The notes below the pieces were generated by a model, which saw only the letters and a list, made by a program, of their open reading frames with translations, was not told where the DNA came from and searched no databases. This document shows, piece after piece, positions 1-6,134 of a stretch of DNA of 9,238 nt. Location of the stretch: NCBI GenBank assembly GCA_018714545.1, contig DVNG01000122.1:1-9238 (forward strand). Direction: 5' to 3'. The stretch's first letter is position 1. The number at the start of each line of letters is the position of its first letter. The translations under genes were made by a program, and so were the position numbers. The DNA is from Limousia pullorum. Lineage in GTDB: Bacteria; Bacillota; Clostridia; Oscillospirales; Acutalibacteraceae.

Positions 1-815
1 TCGTAATAGTCAATAAGCTGGTCGCTGTCCGCCACTGTTCCACGCTTTGGAAGTGTGTAAATTCCGTCCTTATACCATTCGGAGGAAGCGGCGTCCAAGG
101 CGATTTTTGTATTTTCGCTGTTGTAGCCGGCTTTATGAACAGCCTCCATAATGAGCTTTAAAGCGTCCTTATCTGTGGCAAGGTCAGGGGCAAAACCGCC
201 CTCATCTCCCACCGCTGTGGATTTTCCCTGACTTTTAAGGATTGAACCCAATGCCTGATAAATTTCACAGCACTGCATAAGACCTTTTGAAAAGCTCTGA
301 GCGCCCACCGGCATAATCATAAATTCCTGAATATCCACATTGTTTGAAGCATGAGCTCCGCCGTTTAAAATATTCATCATAGGAACCGGCAGTCTTGAGC
401 TGTTAAAACCGCCGAGATAACGGTACAGCGGTACACAGAGAGCCTTAGCCGCCGCCTTTGCGCAGGCAAGGGAAACAGCCAAAACGGCATTTGCTCCAAG
501 ATTTTTCTTGTTGTCGCTTCCGTCCAGCTCTATCATTATTCTATCGATTTTTCGCTGTTCTGTTACATTTATTCCCTTTAAAGCCGGAGAAATTTTTTCT
601 TTTATATTTTCAACCGCCTTTAAAACGCCTTTTCCGTTGTATCTTCCGTCACCGTCACGAAGCTCCACCGCCTCATAAACACCGGTTGACGCTCCCGAGG
701 GAACAGAAGCCACCGCAGTGACACCACATTCCAGATAAACCTGAGCTTCCACCGTGGGATTTCCTCTTGAGTCGATTATTTCTCTTCCGTCAATACATTT
801 TATTTTTAAATCCAT
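1..815 (-). CDS. eno: Enolase (phosphopyruvate hydratase), 5' part, cut by the left window edge
   Basis: Enolase interconverts 2-phosphoglycerate and phosphoenolpyruvate in glycolysis, in the cytoplasm, with Mg2+. I read 271 codons of a family usually near 430 residues; the rest lies beyond the left edge. Visible are the N-terminal signature GREIIDSRGNPTVE (residues 10-23), the mobile loop SGASTG (40-45), His155 and Glu164 in HASNNVDIQEFMIMP, the general-acid Glu205 in GDEGGFAP, and the first metal ligand Asp241 in IALDAAS. The catalytic lysine and the remaining two metal ligands would be in the missing part. The ATG at 813-815 is preceded by a perfect AGGAGG (824-829) 8 nt away, which fixes the start. 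The stop of the COG2509-type flavoprotein gene is 70 bp upstream with no terminator between, so eno may be read both from that operon and from its own candidate promoter. All motifs in view are intact, so I take it as functional. Confidence 0.98.
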   Translation of the reverse strand, partial: MDLKIKCIDGREIIDSRGNPTVEAQVYLECGVTAVASVPSGASTGVYEAVELRDGDGRYNGKGVLKAVENIKEKISPALKGINVTEQRKIDRIMIELDGSDNKKNLGANAVLAVSLACAKAAAKALCVPLYRYLGGFNSSRLPVPMMNILNGGAHASNNVDIQEFMIMPVGAQSFSKGLMQCCEIYQALGSILKSQGKSTAVGDEGGFAPDLATDKDALKLIMEAVHKAGYNSENTKIALDAASSEWYKDGIYTLPKRGTVADSDQLIDYY

Positions 816-823
816 TAGAAAAA

Positions 824-829
824 CCTCCT
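824..829 (-). promoter_or_regulatory. Ribosome binding site of eno
   Basis: Perfect AGGAGG on the minus strand, 8 nt before the ATG at 815. It settles the eno start and fits a strongly translated glycolytic gene. Confidence 0.9.
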
Positions 830-861
830 GTCAAGGAATAGTTTTTCCAATTTAAGCTGAT

Positions 862-889
862 ATATTATATATGAAAGAAAAATTATCAA
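862..889 (-). promoter_or_regulatory. Candidate eno promoter
   Basis: Minus strand. A TTGATA -35-like box (884-889) overlaps the stop codon of the upstream flavoprotein gene. A 16-bp spacer leads to TAATAT (862-867), which itself overlaps a perfect TATAAT (864-869) whose spacing of 14 bp would be too short. Both boxes are near consensus but the spacing is a compromise, and the region is AT-rich, so chance matches are possible. If real, eno has its own promoter as well as read-through from the genes before it. Confidence 0.4.
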
Positions 890-2490
890 TCACCGCACAC
901 GGACACATCTGCTATATAAGAAGCAAGCTTTATACCGTCTACGGCTGCGGAAACTATTCCTCCGGCGTAGCCTGCGCCCTCGCCGCAGGGGTAAAGTCCT
1001 GAAAGGGTTACGGACTGATACTCTGCGTTTCTTGAAATTCTCACCGGTGAAGAGCTTCTTGTTTCAACTCCCGTTAAAACTGCGTCGCCGTTTGCAAAGC
1101 CGTGAAGCTTTCTGTCCATTTTAATTATTGCCTGAGCCATTGACTCGGACACATAGCCGGGAAGAATTTCTCTGAGGTTTGAGGGTTCAACTCCCGGAAG
1201 ATATGAGGGTATAACCTCTCCGAAAGCCGCTGTTTTTCTGTTTTGGAGATAGTCCTCCACACGCTGGGCAGGGGCGTTATAGTTTTCACCGCCCAAAAGA
1301 AATGCAGCTTTTTCCAGCTTTCTCTGATATTCAACGCCTGCAAGAGGATTGTCCGAACCGAAATCAGAGGGATTTACTCCAACCAGCAGTGCGGCGTTGG
1401 AATTTGTTCTGTCACGGGCAAATTCGCTCATTCCGTTGGTTACAACCGTGTTTTCTTCGCTGGAAGCTCCCACAACCATTCCTCCGGGACACATGCAGAA
1501 GGTATAAACTCCCCTGCCGTTTTCTAAATGCTCGCTTAGCTTGTAGTCGGCAGCTCCCAGATGTCCTTTTCCGGCAAATTCTCCGTACTGGGCTTTGTCT
1601 GTGTTCTTTTGCAGATGTTCAATTCTCGCACCAACGGAAAAAGGCTTTTGCTCCATAAAAATACCTTTATTGTAAAGCATTTCAAAGGTGTCCCTTGCGC
1701 TGTGACCTATGGCAAGAATAAGATTTTCCGTGTCAAATATAAGCTTCTTTCCGTTCTGCTCTGCCACCGCTCCGGTAACTGCTCCGTTTTTTATGTTTAT
1801 ATCCGTAAGCTTTGTTGAAAAATACACTTTTCCTCCCAAAGAAATTATCTCTTCACGTATATTTTTTACCGTGGTTTTCAGCTTATCCGTGCCGATATGG
1901 GGCTTTGCATTGTAAAGTATTTCATCGGGCGCACCGTGAGCCACAAATTCCTCCAACACAATGCGGCTTCTTATGTCCTTTGTGCCTGTGTTAAGCTTTC
2001 CGTCGGAAAATGTTCCTGCGCCGCCCTCTCCGAACTGCACATTTGAAAGAGGTGAAAACTCCCTGTTATTCCAGAAATTTTCAACCGCCTTTGTTCGGCT
2101 GTCCGCGTCCTCTCCTCTTTCAAGGATTATGGGATTAGCTCCGGCACGTGCAAGGAAAAGTCCTGCAAAAAGTCCCGCAGGCCCAAAGCCAACTATAACA
2201 GGAGGATTTTTCATTTCCCTGCATTTTTCTATTTTATAGGTAAAGGGTTTTGCTGTGGTCACGTTTTTGCTTTTTGCACGGGAGATTACTTTTTTCTCGT
2301 CGCTCTCAATCTCCGCATTTACAGAAATTATAAATTTAACATCGTTTTTCTTTCTTGCGTCCACGGAACGTCTGGCAATGGAAAAACGTTTTATTCTCTC
2401 TTTTTCTATTCTAAGTTCTTTTGCAATCCTCTGCTGTATATCCTTTTCCGTATAGTCAACAGGGAATTTCATATCAGATATTTTTATCAT
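886..2490 (-). CDS. FAD-dependent dehydrogenase of the COG2509 type (function unknown)
   Basis: A 534-residue flavoprotein expected in the cytoplasm; substrate unknown. Residues 1-90 form a lysine- and arginine-rich N-terminal domain seen in this family. A Rossmann FAD site follows (VIVGFGPAGLFAG, 98-110, with acidic Glu124 ending the second strand), then FGEGGAGTFSDGKL (153-166), a motif typical of the family. GVETRSSSPVRI (about 474-485) and the second FAD-contact segment GLYPCGEGAGYAGG (498-511) lie near the C-terminus. Length and motif order match full-length relatives, so the gene looks intact. The ATG at 2490 lies 3 bp after the stop of the YhiN-like gene; a modest GGGAAGG (2504-2510) lies inside that gene, so translation is probably coupled. 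It is likely the second gene of that operon. Annotators often call it 'NAD(FAD)-utilizing dehydrogenase'; I see no evidence for a particular reaction. Confidence 0.9.
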   Translation of the reverse strand: MIKISDMKFPVDYTEKDIQQRIAKELRIEKERIKRFSIARRSVDARKKNDVKFIISVNAEIESDEKKVISRAKSKNVTTAKPFTYKIEKCREMKNPPVIVGFGPAGLFAGLFLARAGANPIILERGEDADSRTKAVENFWNNREFSPLSNVQFGEGGAGTFSDGKLNTGTKDIRSRIVLEEFVAHGAPDEILYNAKPHIGTDKLKTTVKNIREEIISLGGKVYFSTKLTDINIKNGAVTGAVAEQNGKKLIFDTENLILAIGHSARDTFEMLYNKGIFMEQKPFSVGARIEHLQKNTDKAQYGEFAGKGHLGAADYKLSEHLENGRGVYTFCMCPGGMVVGASSEENTVVTNGMSEFARDRTNSNAALLVGVNPSDFGSDNPLAGVEYQRKLEKAAFLLGGENYNAPAQRVEDYLQNRKTAAFGEVIPSYLPGVEPSNLREILPGYVSESMAQAIIKMDRKLHGFANGDAVLTGVETRSSSPVRISRNAEYQSVTLSGLYPCGEGAGYAGGIVSAAVDGIKLASYIADVSVCGD

Positions 2491-2493
2491 AAA

Positions 2494-3720
2494 TCAAACC
2501 ATCCTTCCCGCCATAATTCCGGAGGAAAATGCAAACTGCAGATTATAGCCGCCGCAGTCTCCGTCCACATCTGCCGCCTCTCCGCAGATATAAAGGTCTT
2601 TGATCTTTTTGCTTTCCATTGTAAAAGGGTCTATTTCCTTTCCGCTTACTCCGCCTTTTGTCACCTGAGCGGAGGAAAAATTCATATTAACTGTGCAGTC
2701 AAATTCCCATTTTGTGAGTGTCTGCGCAATCTGCTTTATATCGGTTTTTGTAAGGGTTCCAACCTTCTGTGAAAGGTTTTTTGAAAGAACATCTTTAAGA
2801 ACAACAAAGCCTATTCGTTTGTGAAGCATTCCCGTAAAAAAGTCCTCAAGAGTATTTTCAGAAAGCATTTTTCTACGCTTAAACAAAAGGTCAACAAGTG
2901 TGTTAAAATCATATTCCGGAAAAAGATTAAGATATATGCGTGGCTTTTTGATTTCACCAACATATGATGAAAGGTTAAAAACACAAATTCCGGAAAGAGC
3001 CTTTTCGCCGAACTGAATTTCTCCCTGTTCTTTTTTTATTATCTTTCCCTTTTCATCAGCTAGGGAAACCTCTCCCATACATCTAATTCCCTTTAATGAT
3101 TTCATATATGGATTTTTTACTGAAACAGGCACAAGTGACGGATAGAGAGGTGTTATTGTATGTCCCATTTCCTTTAAAAATTTCAGTCCGCTTCCGTCGG
3201 AGCCTAACTTTTCCGAGGCTTTTCCACCTGTACATACCACAACCTTTTCCGCTGTCACGGTACAGCCGTCGCAGACAACTGAAAACTTATTTCCTCTTTT
3301 TGAAATAGATTTAACAGCACATCCGCATTTTTCTTCAACGCCCAGACGGTCAAGGGCAAGTCTTAAAACATCAAGCACAGATGACGCCTGATTGCTGTAG
3401 GGATAAACTCTCCCCTCGTCCTCTTCTTTCCAAAAAAGACCTATATTTTCAAAAAAACTCAAAACCTCTGAGGGGGGTATTTCTTTCAACAGATTTTCAA
3501 CGCCCTTTTGAAAGCTTCCGTGATAATTTTCAGGGGAAGCCTTCATATTTGTGAGATTGCATCTTCCGTTGCCGGTAGCAAGAATTTTCTTTCCCACACG
3601 CTGTTCCTTTTCTATTATAATTACTTTTCTGTTTTTATCCTTTTGAGCGCAGGTTACGGCACAGACAAGACCGGCCGCTCCTCCGCCTATTACAGCCACA
3701 TTGGCAAAATAATTTTCCAT
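2494..3720 (-). CDS. YhiN/HI0933-family FAD-binding oxidoreductase (aminoacetone oxidase-like)
   Basis: A 408-residue predicted cytoplasmic flavoprotein of the HI0933/YhiN family (PF03486). The N-terminal dinucleotide site is VAVIGGGAAGLVCAV (8-22) with acidic Glu37 after it. GKKILATGNGRCNLTN (43-58) is the family hallmark, followed by CTGGKASEKLGSDGSG (163-178). GEIQFGEKALSG (233-244), TKGGVSGKEI (from about 354) and GEAADVDGDCGGYN (380-393) complete the set, the last being the C-terminal FAD contact. Length is normal. Some databases name the family 'aminoacetone oxidase', but its physiological reaction is unsettled, so I give no symbol. The ATG at 3720 has GGAG (3726-3729) 5 nt upstream and an extended -10 promoter 34 bp upstream. 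It is first in a two-gene unit with the COG2509-type flavoprotein, 3 bp apart. Confidence 0.92.
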   Translation of the reverse strand: MENYFANVAVIGGGAAGLVCAVTCAQKDKNRKVIIIEKEQRVGKKILATGNGRCNLTNMKASPENYHGSFQKGVENLLKEIPPSEVLSFFENIGLFWKEEDEGRVYPYSNQASSVLDVLRLALDRLGVEEKCGCAVKSISKRGNKFSVVCDGCTVTAEKVVVCTGGKASEKLGSDGSGLKFLKEMGHTITPLYPSLVPVSVKNPYMKSLKGIRCMGEVSLADEKGKIIKKEQGEIQFGEKALSGICVFNLSSYVGEIKKPRIYLNLFPEYDFNTLVDLLFKRRKMLSENTLEDFFTGMLHKRIGFVVLKDVLSKNLSQKVGTLTKTDIKQIAQTLTKWEFDCTVNMNFSSAQVTKGGVSGKEIDPFTMESKKIKDLYICGEAADVDGDCGGYNLQFAFSSGIMAGRMV

Positions 3721-3753
3721 AGCTACTCCGTATCTTATTTTTTAGTTGTTTTT

Positions 3754-3781
3754 ATTATAGCATATAATCGTAATTTTTCGA
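3754..3781 (-). promoter_or_regulatory. Promoter of the flavoprotein operon (extended -10)
   Basis: On the minus strand a perfect TATAAT (3754-3759) is preceded directly by TGC (3760-3762), an extended -10 element. A TCGAAA box (3776-3781, 4 of 6 to consensus) sits 16 bp upstream. The predicted start of transcription, near 3747, leaves a short leader of about 27 nt with GGAG just before the ATG at 3720. Confidence 0.65.
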
Positions 3782-3977
3782 TGTGTTTTCTGATTTTAAT
3801 TCGGAAAAAAGTTACAGAATTGGTTTTTTCATCGTATATAATTGTTACAGAAGAAATTCCATAAAATATCTGCCGGAAAAAAATTGCATTATCCGATTTT
3901 TCCCTATGATATAATTAAAATTTTAATTGGACACCAAATAAAACACAATATATCACACTAAATCATTTTAACATGGC
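3782..3977. other. AT-rich intergenic stretch without a gene
   Basis: Between the flavoprotein promoter and the terminator of the COG2426 gene I find no plausible coding sequence with a ribosome binding site. It holds a 9-bp direct repeat (GTTACAGAA at 3811-3819 and 3844-3852, 33 bp apart), an inverted GGAAAAA/TTTTTCC pair (3875-3881 and 3897-3903), a 16-bp palindrome of only A and T (3913-3928), and an extended -10-like TGATATAAT on the plus strand (3907-3915). In such AT-rich DNA some of these may be chance. Confidence 0.6.
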
Positions 3978-4013
3978 AAAAACCGTCTGACTTTTAAAAG
4001 CCAGACGGTTTTT
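3978..4013 (-). terminator. Symmetrical intrinsic terminator after the COG2426 gene
   Basis: A-tract (3978-3982), stem CCGTCTG (3983-3989) pairing with CAGACGG (4002-4008), then a T-tract (4009-4013). The inner CTTTTAAAAG (3991-4000) is self-complementary and can extend the stem past one mismatch. It starts 26 bp after the stop of the COG2426 gene, so its main job is to end that transcript. The A and T tracts flank it symmetrically, so it could also stop transcription coming from the left. Confidence 0.92.
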
Positions 4014-4039
4014 GTTCTCGTTATATTTTATGTTTTAAA

Positions 4040-4549
4040 TTACACAAACAAATTTACAATTGCAGGAATAAGTCCGAAGAACAGACTTGCAGTTATAATT
4101 GAAGCCATAAGCACGCCGGGGATAATGCTCTTCATAGCATCTTTAAATTTAAACTTAAACAAAGCTGCAACCAAAGCACCTGTCCAAGCTCCTGTACCCG
4201 GAAGAGGAATACCTACAAAAAGGAACAATCCGAAAACCTTGTGCTTCATAATCACTTCGGCTTTTTCATTTGCTTTAGCTTCAAGTTTATCAACAAGCTT
4301 TACAAACCTTGTATTTTTCAGCTTTGCAAAAATTCTTTCAATAAAAAGTAAGATAAATGGTATAGGCAGCAAGTTACCGATAATACAGATACCCAAAGCA
4401 GGCAAAAGATCTACTCCGAGAAAGCTTGCCGCAATCAGTCCGCCACGGCACTCCAGTATAGGACACATGGAAACGATAAATATAATCAATTCCTTGGGAA
4501 TACCGGCCATTGCTTCGATCATTGACTGAATAAGACCCTCCAAAAACAT
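4040..4549 (-). CDS. Small multi-drug export family membrane protein (PF06695/COG2426)
   Basis: A hydrophobic protein of 169 residues (counting from the ATG at 4549) for the cytoplasmic membrane. Family hallmarks are CPILECRGGLIAA (29-41; conserved Pro, Glu and Arg) and GIPLPGTGAWTGALVA (113-128), each within or next to a membrane segment. A charged cytoplasmic-type stretch (about 72-103, rich in Lys and Glu) lies between them, and a last hydrophobic helix ends the protein. The family name comes from a weak link to drug export; substrate and mechanism are unknown to me. The start is uncertain. GGAGG (4553-4557) is only 3 nt from this ATG but 9 nt from an in-frame TTG at 4543; an ATG at 4522 follows a second GGAGGG by 13 nt. 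The open frame extends to a TTG at 4573 that has no ribosome binding site. It is transcribed alone from its own promoter and ends in a strong terminator. Confidence 0.86.
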   Translation of the reverse strand: MFLEGLIQSMIEAMAGIPKELIIFIVSMCPILECRGGLIAASFLGVDLLPALGICIIGNLLPIPFILLFIERIFAKLKNTRFVKLVDKLEAKANEKAEVIMKHKVFGLFLFVGIPLPGTGAWTGALVAALFKFKFKDAMKSIIPGVLMASIITASLFFGLIPAIVNLFV

Positions 4550-4552
4550 CAA

Positions 4553-4557
4553 CCTCC
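4553..4557 (-). promoter_or_regulatory. Ribosome binding site of the COG2426 gene
   Basis: GGAGG on the minus strand. It rules out the TTG at 4573, which lies upstream of it, and leaves the ATG at 4549 (3 nt away, unusually close) or the TTG at 4543 (9 nt away, ideal spacing). Confidence 0.75.
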
Positions 4558-4597
4558 GTAATAAACTAAACAAAAAATTAACATATATTTTTTACAG

Positions 4598-4623
4598 TGT
4601 TTATATAGACAAAAATATAAACA
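4598..4623. repeat. Perfect 9-bp inverted repeat in the leader of the COG2426 gene
   Basis: TGTTTATAT (4598-4606) and ATATAAACA (4615-4623) are exact complements around an 8-nt loop. The dyad lies downstream of the minus-strand promoter, inside the predicted leader. It could be a protein-binding operator or an RNA hairpin; without a T-tract it is not an ordinary terminator. Confidence 0.65.
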
Positions 4624-4645
4624 AAAGTAAGCCTGTCAGTACTTC

Positions 4646-4674
4646 ATTATACCTCAAAAACGGAGAATTTACAA
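4646..4674 (-). promoter_or_regulatory. Promoter of the COG2426 gene
   Basis: Minus strand: TTGTAA (4669-4674, 4 of 6 to consensus), 17-bp spacer, perfect TATAAT (4646-4651). Transcription would start near 4639, giving a leader of about 90 nt before the ATG at 4549. Confidence 0.72.
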
Positions 4675-4681
4675 CTAAAGT

Positions 4682-4710
4682 TTGACATAAAAATCTTTTT
4701 GGTTTAAAAT
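4682..4710 (+). promoter_or_regulatory. Promoter of the VanZ-like gene
   Basis: Perfect TTGACA (4682-4687), 17-bp spacer, TAAAAT (4705-4710, 5 of 6). It is the best match to a housekeeping promoter in the window. Transcription would start near 4717, leaving about 17 nt before the ATG at 4734. Its -35 box is 7 bp from that of the divergent promoter. Confidence 0.82.
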
Positions 4711-4733
4711 AGATAAGACAATGGGGTGATATA

Positions 4734-5219
4734 ATGAATAAGTCAGCCAAAGATAACAAAATATTAAAAGTTTTCATGATTATACTCACCGCAGGCTACA
4801 TTGTTTTTATTTTATCCAATTCTTTAAAGCCGGCGACTGTGTCCGGCGCAAACAGTCAAAGCATAGTTGACGTTATCAACGGCTTTTTTAAAAGCCTGAA
4901 TCTAAACATAGTTTTGACAAACCATATCATTAGAAAAACGGCGCATTTTGCCGAATTTTTTCTTCTCGGTATAATAACAACCTCTGCTTTCAGAGTATTC
5001 ACAAAAACTCCCTGTAAGAACATATTTACAATTCTTTTTATAGGGCTTGCAACTGCCGTAAGCGACGAAACAGTACAGCTTTTTGTTGTCGGCAGAGGAA
5101 GTCAGGTTTCAGATGTATTGCTTGATTTCAGCGGCGTTCTAGCCGGAACCTTAATTGCCCTGCTTTTTTATATTGTAATGGCAAGGCATAAAAAGAAAAA
5201 AGAAGAAAAAAACTGCTGA
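4734..5219 (+). CDS. VanZ-like family membrane protein
   Basis: A 161-residue cytoplasmic-membrane protein of the VanZ-like family (PF04892). I see about four hydrophobic segments (roughly 11-28, 73-90, 97-113, 131-149) and a lysine-rich tail (152-159). Family motifs are FILSNSLKPA (25-34), RKTAHFAEFFLLG (67-79) and SDETVQLFVVGRGSQVSD (110-127) followed by DFSGVLAG (131-138), with the conserved His, Glu, Asp-Glu and Arg in place. VanZ itself gives low-level teicoplanin resistance, but most family members stand outside van clusters and have no known role. No other van gene is here, so resistance should not be inferred. The ATG has GGGGTGAT (4723-4730) just upstream and a strong promoter. It is divergent from the COG2426 gene and 66 bp ahead of nfnA. 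Confidence 0.9.
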   Translation: MNKSAKDNKILKVFMIILTAGYIVFILSNSLKPATVSGANSQSIVDVINGFFKSLNLNIVLTNHIIRKTAHFAEFFLLGIITTSAFRVFTKTPCKNIFTILFIGLATAVSDETVQLFVVGRGSQVSDVLLDFSGVLAGTLIALLFYIVMARHKKKKEEKNC

Positions 5220-5224
5220 AAATC

Positions 5225-5248
5225 CGCCTTTGCCATAAAAGCAAGGCG
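5225..5248 (+). other. Hairpin between the VanZ-like gene and nfnA
   Basis: CGCCTT (5225-5230) pairs with AAGGCG (5243-5248), with an inner GC/GC pair beyond a bulged T and a 7-nt loop. There is no T-tract after it (the next bases are ATACATATATT), so it is at best a weak terminator for the VanZ-like gene. It could also act as an RNA-processing or stability element. Confidence 0.5.
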
Positions 5249-5259
5249 ATACATATATT
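5230..5259 (+). promoter_or_regulatory. Candidate promoter of the nfnAB operon
   Basis: TTGCCA (5230-5235, 5 of 6), 18-bp spacer, TATATT (5254-5259, 5 of 6). Transcription would start near 5266 and the leader would be about 20 nt, including AAAGGGAAG (5271-5279) before the ATG. The -35 box lies inside the hairpin. I see no Rex-like operator nearby. Confidence 0.45.
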
Positions 5260-5285
5260 ATTCTATAAGTAAAGGGAAGATTAAG

Positions 5286-6134
5286 ATGTTTGAAATTGTA
5301 GAAAAGACTTATCTCAATCCATCCATGACAAAAATGGTAATAAAAGCTCCCCTTGTAGCTGCCAAGGCACAAGCCGGACAGTTTATCATTCTTCGTGTTG
5401 ATGAATACGGAGAGAGAATTCCTCTCACTATTGCCGACTACGACAGAGAAAAGGGAACTGTTACTATTATATATCAGAAAGTCGGCAAAACAACAATGCT
5501 TTTGGACACATACGGAGCAGGCGAAAGCATCTCCGACTTTGTAGGCCCTCTGGGAAAAGCTTCCGAGCTTGAGGGATACAAAAGAGTATGTGTAATCGGC
5601 GGCGGTGCAGGCTGTGCTATCGCTTATCCACAGGCAAAAGCTCTTCACAATATGGGCGCATATGTTGACATTATCGCAGGCTTCAGAACAGAAGACCTTA
5701 TTATACTCAAAAAAGACATGCAGAAGGTTTGCTCAAGACTCACCGTTATGACCGACGACGGTTCAAACGGCAACAAGGGTTTTGTTACAGACACACTTAG
5801 AAGAAGCCTTGAAATCGGCGACACATACGATTTGGTTATCGCTATCGGTCCTATTCCTATGATGAAGGCTGTTTCCGAGCTTACAAAGGAATACGGCATC
5901 AAAACAATCGTAAGCATGAACCCGATTATGATTGACGGCACAGGAATGTGCGGAGGATGCAGACTTACAGTAGGCGGAAAGACAAAGTTTGCATGTGTTG
6001 ACGGCCCTGACTTTGACGGTCACGAGGTTGACTTCGACGAGGCTATGAAGCGTCTCGGCACATATAAGGATTTAGAGCAGAGAGCAGTAAGAGAGCCTGA
6101 CTGCCGTTTGATGAGAGGTGCAGAAAATGTTTAA
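5286..6134 (+). CDS. nfnA: NfnA: alpha (small) subunit of NADH-dependent reduced ferredoxin:NADP+ oxidoreductase
   Basis: A 282-residue subunit of the cytoplasmic Nfn complex, which reversibly couples NADPH oxidation to reduction of NAD+ and ferredoxin by electron bifurcation. It belongs to the ferredoxin-reductase-like family shared with PyrK. The N-terminal FAD domain carries RIPLTIAD (44-51). The nucleotide (NAD) domain opens with VIGGGAGCAIAYPQAK (103-118). At the C-terminus Asp217, Cys222, Cys225 and Cys237 form the Asp plus three Cys pattern known for the NfnA [2Fe-2S] cluster, in place of the four-Cys pattern of PyrK. That, and the adjacent nfnB with no pyrD, argues for Nfn. The archaeal SudAB name (sulfide dehydrogenase) covers the same family. 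The ATG at 5286 is preceded by AAAGGGAAG. The stop overlaps the nfnB start by 8 bp. Confidence 0.95.
   Translation: MFEIVEKTYLNPSMTKMVIKAPLVAAKAQAGQFIILRVDEYGERIPLTIADYDREKGTVTIIYQKVGKTTMLLDTYGAGESISDFVGPLGKASELEGYKRVCVIGGGAGCAIAYPQAKALHNMGAYVDIIAGFRTEDLIILKKDMQKVCSRLTVMTDDGSNGNKGFVTDTLRRSLEIGDTYDLVIAIGPIPMMKAVSELTKEYGIKTIVSMNPIMIDGTGMCGGCRLTVGGKTKFACVDGPDFDGHEVDFDEAMKRLGTYKDLEQRAVREPDCRLMRGAENV
6114..6120 (+). promoter_or_regulatory. Ribosome binding site of nfnB, inside the end of nfnA
   Basis: AGAGGTG lies 6 nt before the ATG at 6127. It favours that start over the in-frame GTG at 6118 (which it overlaps) and the ATG at 6136 (nothing suitable upstream). Confidence 0.75.

Noticed and set aside
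3508..3864. Plus-strand open frame of 118 codons antisense to the start of the YhiN-like gene
   Set aside because: It begins at a TTG inside the conserved gene, has no ribosome binding site, and runs over that gene's promoter.
3913..3928. AATTAAAATTTTAATT palindrome as an operator
   Set aside because: It is made only of A and T in an AT-rich spacer, so it is easily due to chance, and no gene start is close on either side.
4601..4789. Minus-strand open frame of 62 codons ahead of the COG2426 gene
   Set aside because: It starts at GTG without a ribosome binding site, inside the vanZ-like gene, and covers both divergent promoters.
4734..5219. VanZ-like protein as evidence for a glycopeptide-resistance cluster
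   Set aside because: No vanR/S/H/A/X/Y homologue is in the window, and isolated VanZ-like proteins are common in Firmicutes without a link to resistance.
5151..5648. Open frame of 165 codons on the minus strand across the vanZ-like/nfnA junction
   Set aside because: It covers the 3' end of one certain gene, the spacer and the 5' half of another; the product resembles no known protein and has low-complexity Phe runs that mirror the Lys-rich tail on the other strand.
5286..6134. PyrK, the electron-transfer subunit of dihydroorotate dehydrogenase B
   Set aside because: The cluster motif is Asp plus three Cys, not four Cys, and the neighbour is nfnB with no pyrD or other pyr gene.
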